This document shows positions 1-11,052 of a stretch of DNA of 64,000 nt, in pieces. Made by a program: the position numbers and the translations under genes. Source of the DNA: Prototheca cutis. Taxonomy: Eukaryota; Chlorophyta; Trebouxiophyceae; Chlorellales; Chlorellaceae. Location of the stretch: assembly GCA_002897115.2 (NCBI GenBank), contig BCIH01000001.1, positions 802,745 through 866,744 on the forward strand, written 5' to 3'. The notes below the pieces were generated by a model that did not search any database, was not told where the DNA came from, and saw only the letters and a program-made list of their open reading frames with translations. Numbering within the stretch: position 1 is the stretch's first letter; each line of letters begins with the position of its first letter.

Positions 1-1
1 C

Positions 2-112
2 ATGATGGCTCTGGAGGAGAAGTTTGAATTGCAGCTGGACGAGGAGGGTGCGGAGAAGATCTCCACCGTCCAGGAGGCCGCCGACCTGATCGCCGCCCAG
101 ATCGGCGCCTAA
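2..112 (+). CDS. acyl carrier protein, 3' end (partial)
   Basis: The frame opens at the left edge and runs 36 codons to TAA at 110-112. It reads MALEEKFELQLDEEGAEKIS followed by TVQEAADLI, the helix II-III region of plastid or bacterial type acyl carrier protein. The upstream DSL motif carrying the phosphopantetheine serine lies outside the window. Known role of the family: it carries acyl chains as thioesters through type II fatty acid synthesis, in the plastid in algae (a mitochondrial form also exists). The ATG codons at 2 and 5 are probably internal methionines, so the true exon start is off the window. Ending in QIGA is usual for the family. Confidence 0.88.
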   Translation: MMALEEKFELQLDEEGAEKISTVQEAADLIAAQIGA

Positions 113-924
113 GTGCGTTGATACTCGCTAGACGCAGGCCATGCACCCACCCCGCCGGCCGCGACGGCACCCTTGAAACAAGAGAATGCCCGAGTCTTTT
201 CCCCCCGGCTGAAGCAGGCCGGTGAGGGTGTCCTGGCCGCCAGGGACCAAGCCCCTTTAAAACACTGCACGTGCCGCGTCTGTTCTGTTCTGCACACTGT
301 GGCAAGACCTGAGTATCTTCCTGTGCACGTTGTGGAATTGATACAGTGGACAGAGCGACATGGGTGGCCTGGGGACCACACGAGGTGGATGGTGTGGTGC
401 CCTGGCCGATCATCCCCCTCAATCCCCCCGAAAGATTCAAGATTCGGGATTCAGGACCGCACAATGGAAAATGTCCATGACAACGTCGATCGGCTTCATG
501 ATAGATCATTTGTGGCGGGATGAAGCGGGGATGCATGGGCATGATGGCAGCCCACCCAGAATGTCGAATGGGCATGAGATGCGACCTTGCGGAGCGAGTT
601 CGGGATCGCTGCGTCCCAGACCTCGTTTCATGACCGCCTCTCTAGACGACGCTCAGATGCCACCTGACGTCTAAATTGTCTATCCAATTATCATTTATTG
701 CATTGTATTGTGTCGAGACACAGTGGGAGTCGGATACTGGGTCCCGCGGACTCCACGTGCCACGTCGAGCTTTCCTGTGGTTTCGGCCACGTACAGGAAC
801 CATGGACGCGTAGGGGCCCATGCCACCGCGTGGCAGCGGCAGGCATTTTAGGTCCCGCCGACAGGTTCCCAAACCATTTTTTACATTCCATCGAAATCTC
901 CACGTAACTACACAGCGATAAACC
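113..924. other. intergenic, no gene seen
   Basis: About 0.8 kb between two plus-strand genes. Short open frames here lack conserved motifs and a consistent splice context. An AT-rich patch near 675-710 stands out against the GC-rich background and could belong to a 3' end or a promoter. I see no RNA gene. Confidence 0.6.
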
Positions 925-2222
925 ATGGGCAGGACGCACTTCCTTCTCCTGATCGGCCTGGCGGTCCTGGTTTGCGCGCAAGCCAGGTATGGATTCCGGT
1001 GGCAGCGGGGAGAATCGAATGGGGACCCGCACCCTGTCCCACTCTTGGAGCGACTCGCTTTCTGTGACAAGTCATGACAAGGCATTTACAGTGTTTGGGT
1101 GATCACAGCGCTGCTCCACGCCCTGTTTACGCCTCCCGCAGGAACACGGTGGATGGAGAGCCCCTCCGATGTGCGTGGGCGATGCTTGGATGTGCCGGGG
1201 ACCCCAGGACCGCCATGCAGTATGTCATGCGCCTGCATTCCGTCTATAATGTATGCATGTTATGACTCATGCCCTTTCCGACACCGAGCTGTGGCCCTGA
1301 CCGGGTGTCCCCGATTTTCCCCCTTGGTTCCCCTTTTGCAGTGAGGCGGCTGCACGCCAGCGCCAGCCAGACATCGATCGGTGGAAGCAGCGCCTCTGCC
1401 GGGGCATCGGCCTGCTCGGGGGCCGGCTGTCCAGGTGGCGATTCCGCATCCACCACTGGATCCGCCAGCGGCCCGGGGTCCACCACCTCCGGCACCTCAA
1501 CTGCCGGCGGCATGACCAACTCCTGCGCACAGGGCCCCGCCAACTCTGTGGAATGCAGCACCCAGGCCACTGCACGTAGGTTTGAGAGCTGTTGGTAATG
1601 CTTTGGACATGAGTTATGCTGCAGTTTGGGCCTGTTAGTGTACTTGGGATCCATTGCCAGGGGACTGGCATGTGTGTTTAGGGTTAGGCCCGGACATAGG
1701 CCGATGAGGGCATGGACTCCAGGCCCGCTCGGCTTCCACTTGCCGGGGCCGGCTGCCCCAATGCCATGCACCTCGTCCCCGGCACTTGCTCCATCTCAAA
1801 TGTATCCACCACATTTCCCTGTTTTCTCACGGCAGAGCGTGCGTCCAACTGTACTGACATCCCGCCAGACAACAACTTCACGTGCCAGCAGCAGGCCGTC
1901 GACTTCAAAAAGTGTGACGCCGATTTCATGTACCTCTACTCTTACTGCCTCAAGTCCTGCAACCGCTGTGGTGGTGAGACCGGGGGGGGATTTTGCTGCA
2001 GTGACATCGGGGAAGGACGACTGGGAAGACCATGCCCTGTTGCTGGCCTCATCCAGGACTTCTCACCCCAATCTACATCTCACTGTTTATTCTCTGCCAG
2101 ATGAGTGCACGGACGTGGCCCCCTCGGGCATGACGTGCTCGGTGGACCAATGCAACAGTGCCGAGGTCGTGGCCGGGCCCTACTGCCTGAAGACCTGCAG
2201 CCGCTGCAGCACCACTTACTAG
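925..2222 (+). CDS. secreted ShKT-like cysteine-rich protein
   Basis: Proposed exons 925-986, 1142-1170, 1342-1575, 1836-1973 and 2101-2222 are phase-consistent with GT-AG borders and encode about 194 residues. Residues 1-20 (MGRTHFLLLIGLAVLVCAQA) form a clear signal peptide. A Ser/Gly/Thr-rich linker follows. Two six-cysteine modules then occur at about residues 112-154 and 156-194, each ending C-L-K-[ST]-C-x-R-C, which resembles ShKT domains. In the algal and animal literature such domains are found in extracellular, often matrix or protease-linked proteins. There is no catalytic domain, so the likely role is extracellular binding or structure (inference). The 29-nt second exon is the least certain element. 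TGTAA at 2426-2430 could be part of a polyadenylation signal. Confidence 0.75.
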
Positions 2223-2771
2223 AAAGGCAGACGCAGGAGGGCGGCATGCGCTGCCATGGAACCGTGCACACGCCTTTGCGTCCCCGGGGACTGGGCGCCC
2301 GGGGCCCAGAGTCGAATTGATTCAATACCCCTGTGTGTCCAAGCCCAGCTGCATGTGCCCTCGGAAACAGGTGCATGCATGAGATCTTGATCGCCTGGAT
2401 CCGTTTGCATACTCATGTCGTGCCGTGTAAATCAGATTACAAGAAGAAGGAAGAAAGCTTTGCTGGCTAACTAAATGACATCGCGGGGGGGGGGGGGGCA
2501 GGGTGGCCATGACTTGGACGGTCCAAGAGCAAGTATGATTTTGTGGGCCGGGAATCTCGACAGCCCATGCGCGGCGAGACCGCGGTGAATCAAGCGGCGA
2601 CCGCACAGCACCTCTTACCTATCACGACCAATACGGACTGGAAAGCCACATCTTTTTACCTGCCTGCTCCATGGTGACGTTGTTGACAGACATGGCCCCT
2701 GCGTCTCGGTCGGGGTGACCCGGCCAACCGGCTCCCTCATCGCGTGAGCTTCACTGGCGCGCGACGACACC
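2223..2771. other. intergenic with a G14 run
   Basis: Contains the likely 3' untranslated region of the upstream gene and a run of 14 G at 2485-2498. No coding or RNA gene is supported. Confidence 0.6.
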
Positions 2772-4374
2772 ATGCACATGGCATTGAAAATGTTCAAAGA
2801 GACCGATTTTAACCTGCTTTACGGGGACAGGCGGCAGAATGGCCTTGTCGTTGCGGGGGCTGCCGCTGTGACGGGCGGGCTGGCCGCCCTGACGTGGCTG
2901 GCTTGGCACAGGAGGACTGTGGCACCCACACAGCCCCAGGAAGCACCGGCTGAGGCCGTGGATGACCCCATGGAGCAAGTACCGAACCAACTGGCCTGCG
3001 CGGGCAAGCTGACCAGGGCGGAGGAGGTGCAGGCTGTGTTCCTGGGAGAGCTCAAGGGAGAGCTCATGGCGGTGGAGCACGCCTTGCTGGCGGGCATGCT
3101 GCCGCCGTCTCTGCCAGATCTGGGCTTTTTGGTGACGCTGCAGGGGCTTCAAGTCCTGGATCTCGGGGGCAACGGGCTGCGTGAGCTTCCTTCCGACCTC
3201 TTCCCTGCTCTGCCCAAGCTGGAGGTGCTCAACCTGGCCGGCAACTGCCTGGCAGCGGTCCCGGAGGACGTCGGCACTCTGCGTGCGCTGCGGCGCCTAG
3301 GTCTCAAGGGCAACCGCCTGGCCTCGCTGCCTGCAGGCATCGGAGGCCTGGAGAGCTTGGAAGAGCTGTATCTCACGGACAACCGGCTGGAGACCCTGCC
3401 GCCCGAGATCGGACGCCTGCGGTCGCTGGTCAAGCTACAGGCGTCCTTTAACGCGCTGCACACGCTGCCCGAGGAATTGACACAGCTGCCACGTCTGGAG
3501 CTGCTGCGCGTGGCCTGCTGCAAGATCGAGGCGCTGCCAGGGGCTCTGGCTCGCATGCCGGGCCTTTGCTGGGTCAGCCTGGCAGGCAACCCTGTAGCAA
3601 TGGCCGCCGAAGCAACCTCCGCTCGGCGCCGGCCGTCGCCGCCGGCAGTACCCTTTTCGGCGCTGACCCTGCACCACAGGCTGGGCGACGGCGCCAGTGG
3701 TGAGGTCTACGCGGCATCCTGGGGCGCGCCTGGCGCCCCCCGAGTCGCGGTCAAGCTGTTCAAGGGCGACGTGTCACCCGACGGCCGTGCAGCCGACGAA
3801 GAAAGTGTGGCGTGTGCACTGGCAGACCCTTGCCTCACCCGCGTCCTGGGGCGCGTGGAACGACCCCATGCTCTCGTTCTGGCTCTCGTGGAGGGCAAGC
3901 CCCTGGCCCTCAAGCCCGACCACACCGTGAGACCTGTTTTTCTTCTTGGAATGGGAGAGGTGTGTGTGTGTGGGTGGGTGGGTGGGTGGTGGTCAAGTGA
4001 ACAGTCTGATCTCCTCCCTCCCCTTCTAAAAAAACACCACTTTTGAATTACACAGAGTCTGCTGCGGTGTCGGTGGCAGCCGGGGACACGGTATTGCCTG
4101 GCGGTACTGCTGCGCATCGCGCACGGTGTGGCAGCTGCACTGCAGCACATGCACTCGCTGGGCATCGCCCATGGCGACGTCTACGCTCACAACGTGCTTG
4201 CCAACACCACTGGAGACCCCGTCCTCGTCGACTATGGTATGGTTTGGGGGGGGGGGGGGGGGGGGGGGGGGCAAAAAACCCCCCCCCCCCCCCCCCCCCA
4301 AAAAAAAACACAATAAAAAACCCCCCGCGCGCGGCCTGTCTCCCCCCCCCCCCCCCCCGCCCCCCCCCCCCCCC

Positions 4375-4469
<95 letters not shown>

Positions 4470-5072
4470 CGGCGCATATAGACCCCATACTGCTGCAACC
4501 TTCAAAAATATCCATTACATAATCCTCCGCACAGGTGCGTCCTTTTGGTACAACCGCCAACGGGACGCGCACTTTGAGGCACAGGAGGTGCAGGCCTACG
4601 GTTTCCTGCTGGCAGGCCTCTTGCAGCAACTGGACATCAGCTTCCAAGGTAGCAGTCTTTTTGTTGTGGGGTGAATGGACAGGGAAGGAGGGAGGGGTGA
4701 AATTGATCTGCAGGTCTGGTTGATGTGACTTCTTTCGCTTTTCAGTTGCATTTCAAGTTGAATATTCAACCCCCCCTCCTGCGATGCTTCGTGCACCCTT
4801 TCTTGCTCCGAGCTTCACACGCACTGGAGTCCCCTCCCAAACCAGCAGACATGGAGGAGGAGCTGAGCTTGCAAAAGGCACTGCTGGCTCTGGTGCAGGC
4901 GTGTCGGAACCCAACCCCGGGCAAGCGGCCGAGCTTTGCATCCATTGCGGCCCGCCTGCGGACCTTCCAGCGGTCCAGTCGTGCCGCAGGGGCCACGAGC
5001 AGGGAACAGGCGGCGGAGACGCTACGGTCCTCCCGCATTGTCCTCAGCGATCGCAGCAGTGAAGATGCATGA
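2772..5072 (+). CDS. membrane-anchored LRR protein kinase
   Basis: Exons 2772-3926, 4056-4236, 4535-4648 and about 4813-5072 (last acceptor weak), about 569 residues. Residues 25-47 are hydrophobic and may be a membrane anchor. About seven leucine-rich repeats span residues 115-275 (for example LQVLDLGGNGLRELPSDLF). The kinase domain starts near residue 296: glycine loop GDGASGEV, VAVK lysine, catalytic loop HGDVYAHNVL (HGD in place of HRD), metal motif DYG in place of DFG, then an E-A-Q-E-V-Q-A-Y-G segment and an R-P-S-F end motif. K, D, N and D catalytic residues are all kept, so it may be active. A plant family with LRR followed by an HGD-type kinase is similar. Intron 2 holds very long G and C runs. 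The ligand and substrate cannot be inferred. Confidence 0.8.
4246..4469. repeat. G26 / C21 / interrupted C / G63 homopolymer block in intron
   Basis: Inside intron 2 of the LRR-kinase gene (4237-4534). G-run 4246-4271 starts ten bases after the donor, followed by C-run 4279-4299, interrupted C-runs about 4343-4406, and G-run about 4407-4469. The G and C arms can pair. Exact lengths may be assembly-dependent. Confidence 0.85.
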
Positions 5073-5831
5073 GGGCAGGCTATTGCGGGGGCAATCGTGT
5101 GCCTGGGGACCGTTTNCAGACCAGGGGCTGGCCGGATTGGGAGATACTCTGGTCTGGCACGATTCCCACTCCTCAGGTGCATCCTGAGCCTGAGGCTCGT
5201 GTATTTCAAGCAAGCGATTGATTTTCTGTATCCTTACCACATGTTCGACACTGTGACTGGAACATGTGCCTAGTGTTGACCAGGAGCATGACGATTCCTT
5301 CCTAGAAAGGCAGGCCTTCCCCGGAGGTTCCTGCGGTTCCTCAGCGCACCCAGGCGTCCAAACATGCAAAGCAAGCAGGGGGCCGTCAAGTCCCATAGTC
5401 AGTCACCTGGTGTTCAGTCGGTGGAGGAATTATCAATGCATTCTGCGCAAAGGCATCCAATCTCTGCGTCTTTTGGGCTGTGCAGAGAAACCCGCGCCGA
5501 CACCCGCCGCCTGCCCCTGTGATTTTGCCGTGTGACTTCCTGATTCCCGAAGCAGGACACCGGTCCCCAACAGATTGTGGCATTGCCGGTGATCAGCTGT
5601 TCTGGGAGCTCCTGCCAGACACATTTCCGTGATTTGTGCATTCTAGGGCATTTGCAGTGCAGAGGCAGCCACATTTGACAAGTGGGTGCACCTTTTTGGC
5701 CACGTGACAGCAACGAGCGTCGGGCCATGCCGCTCGTGAGTGGGCCGGCCCCGAGCTTGAGCCCAGCGCACCGGGATGCCTTAGGTTCCCAAACCGGTTC
5801 TGGATGCAGAGGGTCTCAGGCATTGGGAACA
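5073..5831. other. intergenic, no gene seen
   Basis: Tandem plus-strand spacer with one ambiguous base at 5116. Open frames present have no recognisable family features. Confidence 0.55.
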
Positions 5832-7356
5832 ATGAGCGCGCCGGGTCTCACTTCGGGCGCCCAAAAGAGTAGCGGCCTAGCGGTTGCGAGAGCACCCCGC
5901 AGCGAGACGGCGACGCTGACCTGCAATGAAGGTGCGCGGCGTGTGGGTGCCTGTAATGAGTAATACAGAAAATGTGCTCATGAAACCATCGCGGCGCCCT
6001 AGTTTGACGTCATGGTGCTCCCCCTGCCGGCCCTGCGCAGGCGGACACCCCCTGTGGCTGCACAATCTGATCAACGAGTGCCGGAACGGTGACTCTCACA
6101 TGAAGGCGTGTACCACTGAGGATGGCGAGATCCAGGCTCTGGGTGAGTGGGCACGAACAGTGATGGGACTGTTGCTGTTCCCTCCAGTGGAACCGGTGAT
6201 TGCCAAGGCACGAAGGCGGGGGGGACGCTGATCTTTGCGGCGATCGCCATCCCTCACCTCTCCCATGACAGTTGTCACCAGGCCTGTGAATGATGTGCTG
6301 TGGATCCAGAGCGTATACACGAGGGCAGAGTGGCGGCGGAAAGGCCTGGCAGCACGACTGCTGCGATCGGTCATCTCCGAAAGCGACGAGCCCCGGGTGC
6401 TGTCGGCGATGCCGGCAGCCGCGCCTGGTGCAACAGCCTGCTTCAGGTCTCTGGGCTTTCGCCACGTCCTGGATATCATAGCATGGCCACGGTGAGGACT
6501 GTGCTTCCATAGCTATCTGTCTATCTTGCGTTGGGCCGTGGGGTGAGTGGGGACGATGACATATGGCCCGGTTGCTCCGCACCAGCGACGCCCACCCCCC
6601 GACCGTACAAGATGCACAGGTGGCAGACGGCCTGTGCCATCTGCTTTGCCAGAATCCAGGGCTCCTGCGTTGACCTGCTGGTGGAGCACCCTCCGGAGTC
6701 GCCTCATTCGCGCAACATGTCCGAGGCTGCCACTGTACGTCGATTTACTACAGTTTGGCGCATTCACTCTTTCCGTGATGATCGGTGCTCGTGAGGGTTG
6801 ACAGATGGATGGATGGATGCGTGCGGCCCAGGAGAAGGGCATGGTTGCCCGGGCCGATTTGCACTCACGCACCACTGCTCATGTGGGGGTTGAAACTCCC
6901 GAGCGCACATGACAATCCACTCAACCGCCCCATGTACAAAAAACTTAGGTGTGTCCGAGCCATGCGGAGCTCAAGACGGTGCTGCAGGAGGTGAGCCCTG
7001 CACCGGAGGGCCTTCGGGGTTTTCTGCCGGGTCTGCGGAATCTGGTGGATGTAGAGAGCGACTTTGTGGTTTCAGCGATCAGCCAAGGGGATGTGTGGCT
7101 CATCCCCGGGGCCAAAACTGGTGACCCTCATCGCCCCTGGGCGGCGGTTATGGGCCCCGTGCCGAGCCCGCATGCCGGGATGACGCAGTATGGCATCGTT
7201 GCGGCCAACGGATCGGGGGTGGAGGCGGCGCTTCGTGTGGCGAGGGTCCGGTACCCCGCGGCCTGCCGCTTTTACGTGCTGAGTCCAGAGCCCCCGCTGC
7301 GTCTCATGGGCGACCAATACGACGAGACCCAGATCTGGGAATGGGACCGCCAGTGA
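5832..7356 (+). CDS. GNAT-type N-acetyltransferase-like protein with extra C-terminal region
   Basis: Exons 5832-5931, 6041-6142, 6272-6491, 6620-6734 and 6949-7356 are all phase-consistent with GT-AG borders and give about 314 residues. Residues 70-135 carry a GNAT fold signature: beta strand LWIQSVYT followed by the acetyl-CoA loop RRKGLAARLL and then CFRSLGFRHV. The substrate is unknown. If the intron at 6492-6619 is not removed, a TGA at 6493-6495 ends the protein just after the GNAT domain at about 141 residues. With splicing the frame continues into a region I do not recognise (contains SAISQGDVWLIPGAK and ends IWEWDRQ). I favour one gene because donor, acceptor and phase all fit. Two adjacent genes remain possible. 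Confidence 0.68.
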
Positions 7357-7801
7357 GCGCAGTTGTCTGCGCGGAGTACAGCCTTACTCCCGACCCAGAG
7401 AGCACCTTGTCAGAGTTGTGGCCTTCCCCCTTTGGAGGTCGCTTCATCTGCATACTTCTGACAAAATTTTTGACCGAGTTGCCGGCCTTGTCATTGCCCT
7501 GTCTGCACGTCGGAATCAGGATCCAAATGCATACGCTCCTTGCCCCTTTCCCTTTGGTTGCCGAGAGAGGAGAGGCCCCAATTGGCCCCATTGTGAATGC
7601 CTGCCGTCCATGCAGGCTGCCAGGAGTGCTGGTTCTCTTTGGTTGGAGGGGTGCAGAGGCGTTGGGCCCCACTACATACAGAGCCGGGCGCTGAGGGCCC
7701 AGCCGGCGCATGGGAGAAAGACGTAGAAATGAAATCAGGTGTGCAGTGCCTGGATCATGGCGTGTGCCTGGGTCAAAAGGACCTGGGCAACTCCAAATCA
7801 A
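7357..7801. other. convergent 3' spacer
   Basis: Lies between the stop codons of a plus-strand and a minus-strand gene, so probably two 3' untranslated regions. No other feature seen. Confidence 0.6.
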
Positions 7802-8708
7802 CTAGTCAGAGTCGGACTCGGAGCCGTACGCGCCCAGGAGGTCTGCCAGACCGGGTTCAGCGGGTTGCTCCGTAGGTCTGCCCTGAACCATGGGGGGGCT
7901 TTCGTCGCCAGTCCTCACACGCTTGGGGCTGGGCCCTTGCTCGGCATCTGGTTCTGGCTTCTCGGGCGCTGGTAGTGAGGCTGTCGTGGCATCGCCAATG
8001 CCCTTGCTCTGGTCGGCTCTGGCCGGCTTCACGGCCACCACAGGCAGCGCCTTTTTCTTCCTGCGGGTGTGACACCAGGGCATGTGTGACGGAAACCCAC
8101 ATCCATGGCGAATCCAGTCCCCAAAAGGGCCCCCAACACAAATCAGCAATCCTCACCGCGCGGCCTGAACGGGCCCAGCTGTCGTTGCCGGCTTGGCTGC
8201 CGTGGACCCTGCCTGGGAGGTGGCCCGCTCCCGGAGTCTGGCAAATTCCAATGCCTCCTTTTCCCGCAGTTCCTGCTCCTGGTACCGCTGGCGCTCCTCT
8301 TGGTCTCGCAGGTGGAGCAGGTCGCCCTTGTCAAAGGCCCCCTTGGCAAACAGCCAACCTGCCCGGCCGGGAAGCTGATCCTCAAGCTGCAGCGCAACGA
8401 CGGCGTGCGTTTTGTGAGTTGCTGGGGTGCGGATGGGATGCCGGGAAGATGCCTCGCGAGCAGGGAGTCTGCGTAAGAACCCTTGCTTCCAGCAACCAGG
8501 CAACAGGGGGATCATCTGCCAGAGCCCAACGGCGGCCGACAGACTGCGAGCGACCTCAATGTCCCCACCGAAGAATCCCACGCACATCCTGGATGGCGCG
8601 AAGGTAATCTGGGTCTTTGACACTCCCCTCCGGCATGGAGACCACCGATTTGAAGCGGTCAGGGTCGACCTTTCTAGGTGGGAAGGCATTCTGCACCGGC
8701 GGAGTCAT
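7802..8708 (-). CDS. charged coiled-coil protein, probably nuclear, function unknown
   Basis: Minus-strand exons 8586-8708, 8157-8515 (start uncertain; 8467 also fits) and 7802-8060, about 246 residues. The start MTPPVQNAFPPRKVDPDRF is supported because a 41-codon first exon ends exactly at a GTGCG donor. A central acidic/basic helix (RDQEERQRYQEQELREKEA, about residues 115-150) looks like a coiled coil. Basic KKKALP and PKRVR stretches could be nuclear signals. The C-terminus is acidic (LLGAYGSESDSD), a bit like the end of FAM192A/PIP30-type nuclear proteins, but the N-terminal half does not match that family well. I do not assign a function. Confidence 0.62.
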
Positions 8709-9270
8709 GACGACGTCGGGATGGCCCTGACGATGCCCAATTATGCATGCATGCTACATTCTATGGCTTGGATGGGCTTTTATGTGCAAAGTATAGATCG
8801 CTTCATGCCTTGCGCGGGAGGCAGGGCGACTTTCAGTTTGACTCCTCGAAGGCTGGATGTCTCGCAAACCCTGCTCGCATGCTTGGGGTCCCTCCGGAAC
8901 CTTCAAGGGGAAATGGGGGACACTGGAATGAGCAGGGGGCATGAACCAATCTCGAATTCCAGGTATGTTCATTGGATCCCGTTATTGGGCTTGAATACCT
9001 TGCTTGTTGCTCGCCTGGCTCAAGGGTGATTGCTCGAGGTTCGCGCTGCGCAAGCGCTCGCGGTGTTCCTCGCCACGGATACTGGGAGGACTTGCCACCG
9101 CGTACGGGCATCGGCCTCGGCAAAGGCATCGCACCCAATATAGTTTGCTTGTCTTGAGATCTGTGCGAGGGCTGGGAAGCAAGCTGACGGGGTCGCCGCG
9201 CATGCGCAGCTGAGCTCCGCTGCGGTGGTGTCCCCCAGCCCCACGTCTGCCCCCCGACGCCCCTCGGCCC
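8709..9270. other. divergent promoter region
   Basis: About 560 bases between two start codons facing away from each other, so it must hold both promoters. No clear TATA or other motif is assigned. Confidence 0.55.
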
Positions 9271-11052
9271 ATGTCCTCGGCGGTGTCCGCACAGCACTTC
9301 CCGTCCCGTGTCCACCAAAGCGTGCTCAGAGACCCGGGCATGGCAGGAGCCGCGATGCATGGCGCCCCTCCCACTGGCCAGGACGGTGGAGCCTCCTGGC
9401 CTGGTGCCCCCGGCCCCCTGGGCCCCGGCCCCACGTCTTCTACCATCAACTCGTGGATGTTCGACGCCATCGGGTTTGGCTCTGACGAGTTCATGCTAGA
9501 TGGGGAGGCCAGCCTGTCGGAAATCCCACGTGCCAGTGCCCAGCCTGGAGCCCTGGGGGCGCCACAGCCCAGCGAGGGCCCAGAAATCAAACCCGACGCG
9601 GGCTTTGATGTCCAGACCATCCGAGACCCATTTTTCACTGACATGTTTCCCGGCGATGCTGCCGGGCTGGACGGTACGGGTTGAGTGTTTTTGTGTGTGT
9701 GGGTGGGTGGGGCGGAAGGGGGAGGGGATATTACTACAGAGGGGAAGTCCCGCACAACAGCAGCCAGTCTACTGAGGGACCCAGCAGGAGCACTGCACCG
9801 GCCAGTTGATGATTGCCCACCCGCGGACACCCCCCCAAACCCTACCCTCACTGTTCATCACCTCCACTCTCATTGCAGTCCCGGATCTGTCGGATTTCTG
9901 GCCTGCAACGGCCAAGGCCGAAGGCCCCAGCGCCGGAAGCACGACGCCAGGCCCGGGTCCCACGGCACCTGCTCTGCCAGACCACGGTGTTACGGCCGCT
10001 GTGGTGCGCACACCCACTCTCGGATCTCCGCAGATGCTGAGCACGGGTCTGGCGGCCGTAGCAACTCCTCCGAGCGGAGCTGTTTCAGCGTCAGCGCCAC
10101 GTGGAGTGGCTGCTCTGACGTCTTTAGCGCCGCCCGGGGTGACTGTACCACCTTCAGCGCCGCCCGGGGTGACTGTAACACCGTCAGCCCCGCCGGCTCC
10201 GCCGCCTTGCACGGGAGCGGACCAGCCTGCTCCAGTGCGGTCGGGGCCGCCCGATCCAGGGCTCGAGAACAACAGACTCTCCAAGAGGCCAAAACTTGAA
10301 GACCAGGTATGTTGTTTCTTTTTAAGGTTGAAATTGTGGCGGACGGGTGGTGTGGGTAGGCCATGGCTTATCGTCTTTGCCGGTGTTTGTGATCATGGGG
10401 TGCCGAAAAAGGGGGGGTTGCTAGTGGCCGGCCGGCATTGCTCCCTGTGGCCTGCGCCGCTTGCAGGCCATATATCGGACACACACACACATCACTCCAG
10501 ACCATGCACCCGCAGGTGAGACCGGCAGAGCCCCCGGCGATGGGCGAAACCGGCGCCGTCGTGGTGGCGGTCACGACACCAGCGCAGCAGCCAGGGGCGT
10601 CGGCCGGGCCCGGCTATGACCTCGCACTGGATTGGACCACTACAACGCGGACGGACTGGATTGTCGATGCGGAAGCGCCGACCCGGATAGGTGCGAGAGC
10701 AAGGGCTAGACAACATCACAGTGGGCTGGTTGCACTGCATTGACCTGTTGGGAGCACGGATACCCCGCCCCATACATGCTGCTGTGGCACGACAGCTCTG
10801 CCCACGCTCTCTTGTCTCTGCTGGTGCGACGTAAGATCACGGCAGTGTTTGAGTGTGAGATGCCCCTCTCCTTGTGCAGTGTTGAGTGGACCGACGACGA
10901 TCAGCAGGGTGAGCTGTGCGCCGCCCGACAAGCCGCTGTCGCCAGCGGCGGCCCTGGCAATCTCCGCCGGTACCATGTCGGATCTGACGGCGCGTGACCG
11001 TGCCGCACTTTCCTACATCTTCAGCGGCACGCCGCTGCCCTGGCGAGACTAG
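9271..11052 (+). CDS. proline-rich orphan protein
   Basis: Exons 9271-9673, 9879-10306, 10516-10690 and 10880-11052 are phase-consistent and encode about 392 residues. The N-terminal half is acidic/hydrophobic (WMFDAIGFGSDEFMLDGEAS and DPFFTDMFPGD), resembling an acidic activation region. Residues 190-230 contain a short tandem repeat of the type APPGVTVPPS. A basic cluster NNRLSKRPKLEDQ ends exon 2 and could be a nuclear signal. The C-terminus DLTARDRAALSYIFSGTPLP is the most conserved-looking part. No known domain is recognised. A transcription-associated role is only a guess from composition. The start could lie at a later ATG such as 9340 or 9355. Confidence 0.6.

Noticed and set aside
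173..1085. Several 60-150 codon open frames on both strands before the ShKT-like gene
   Set aside because: Composition is random, with no motif, no splice logic and mutual overlap.
4026..4522. Long poly-Pro / poly-Gly open frames on both strands
   Set aside because: They are translations of G and C runs inside the kinase intron. The kinase exons on either side join in phase without them.
2772..5072. Calling the LRR-kinase a pseudokinase because of HGD and DYG
   Set aside because: The catalytic Asp, Asn, metal-binding Asp and VAVK lysine are all present.
6612..7356. A separate gene starting at ATG 6612
   Set aside because: An acceptor at 6620 joins in phase to the GNAT exon ending 6491 with a GTGAGG donor, so one gene explains both parts. 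Kept only as an alternative.
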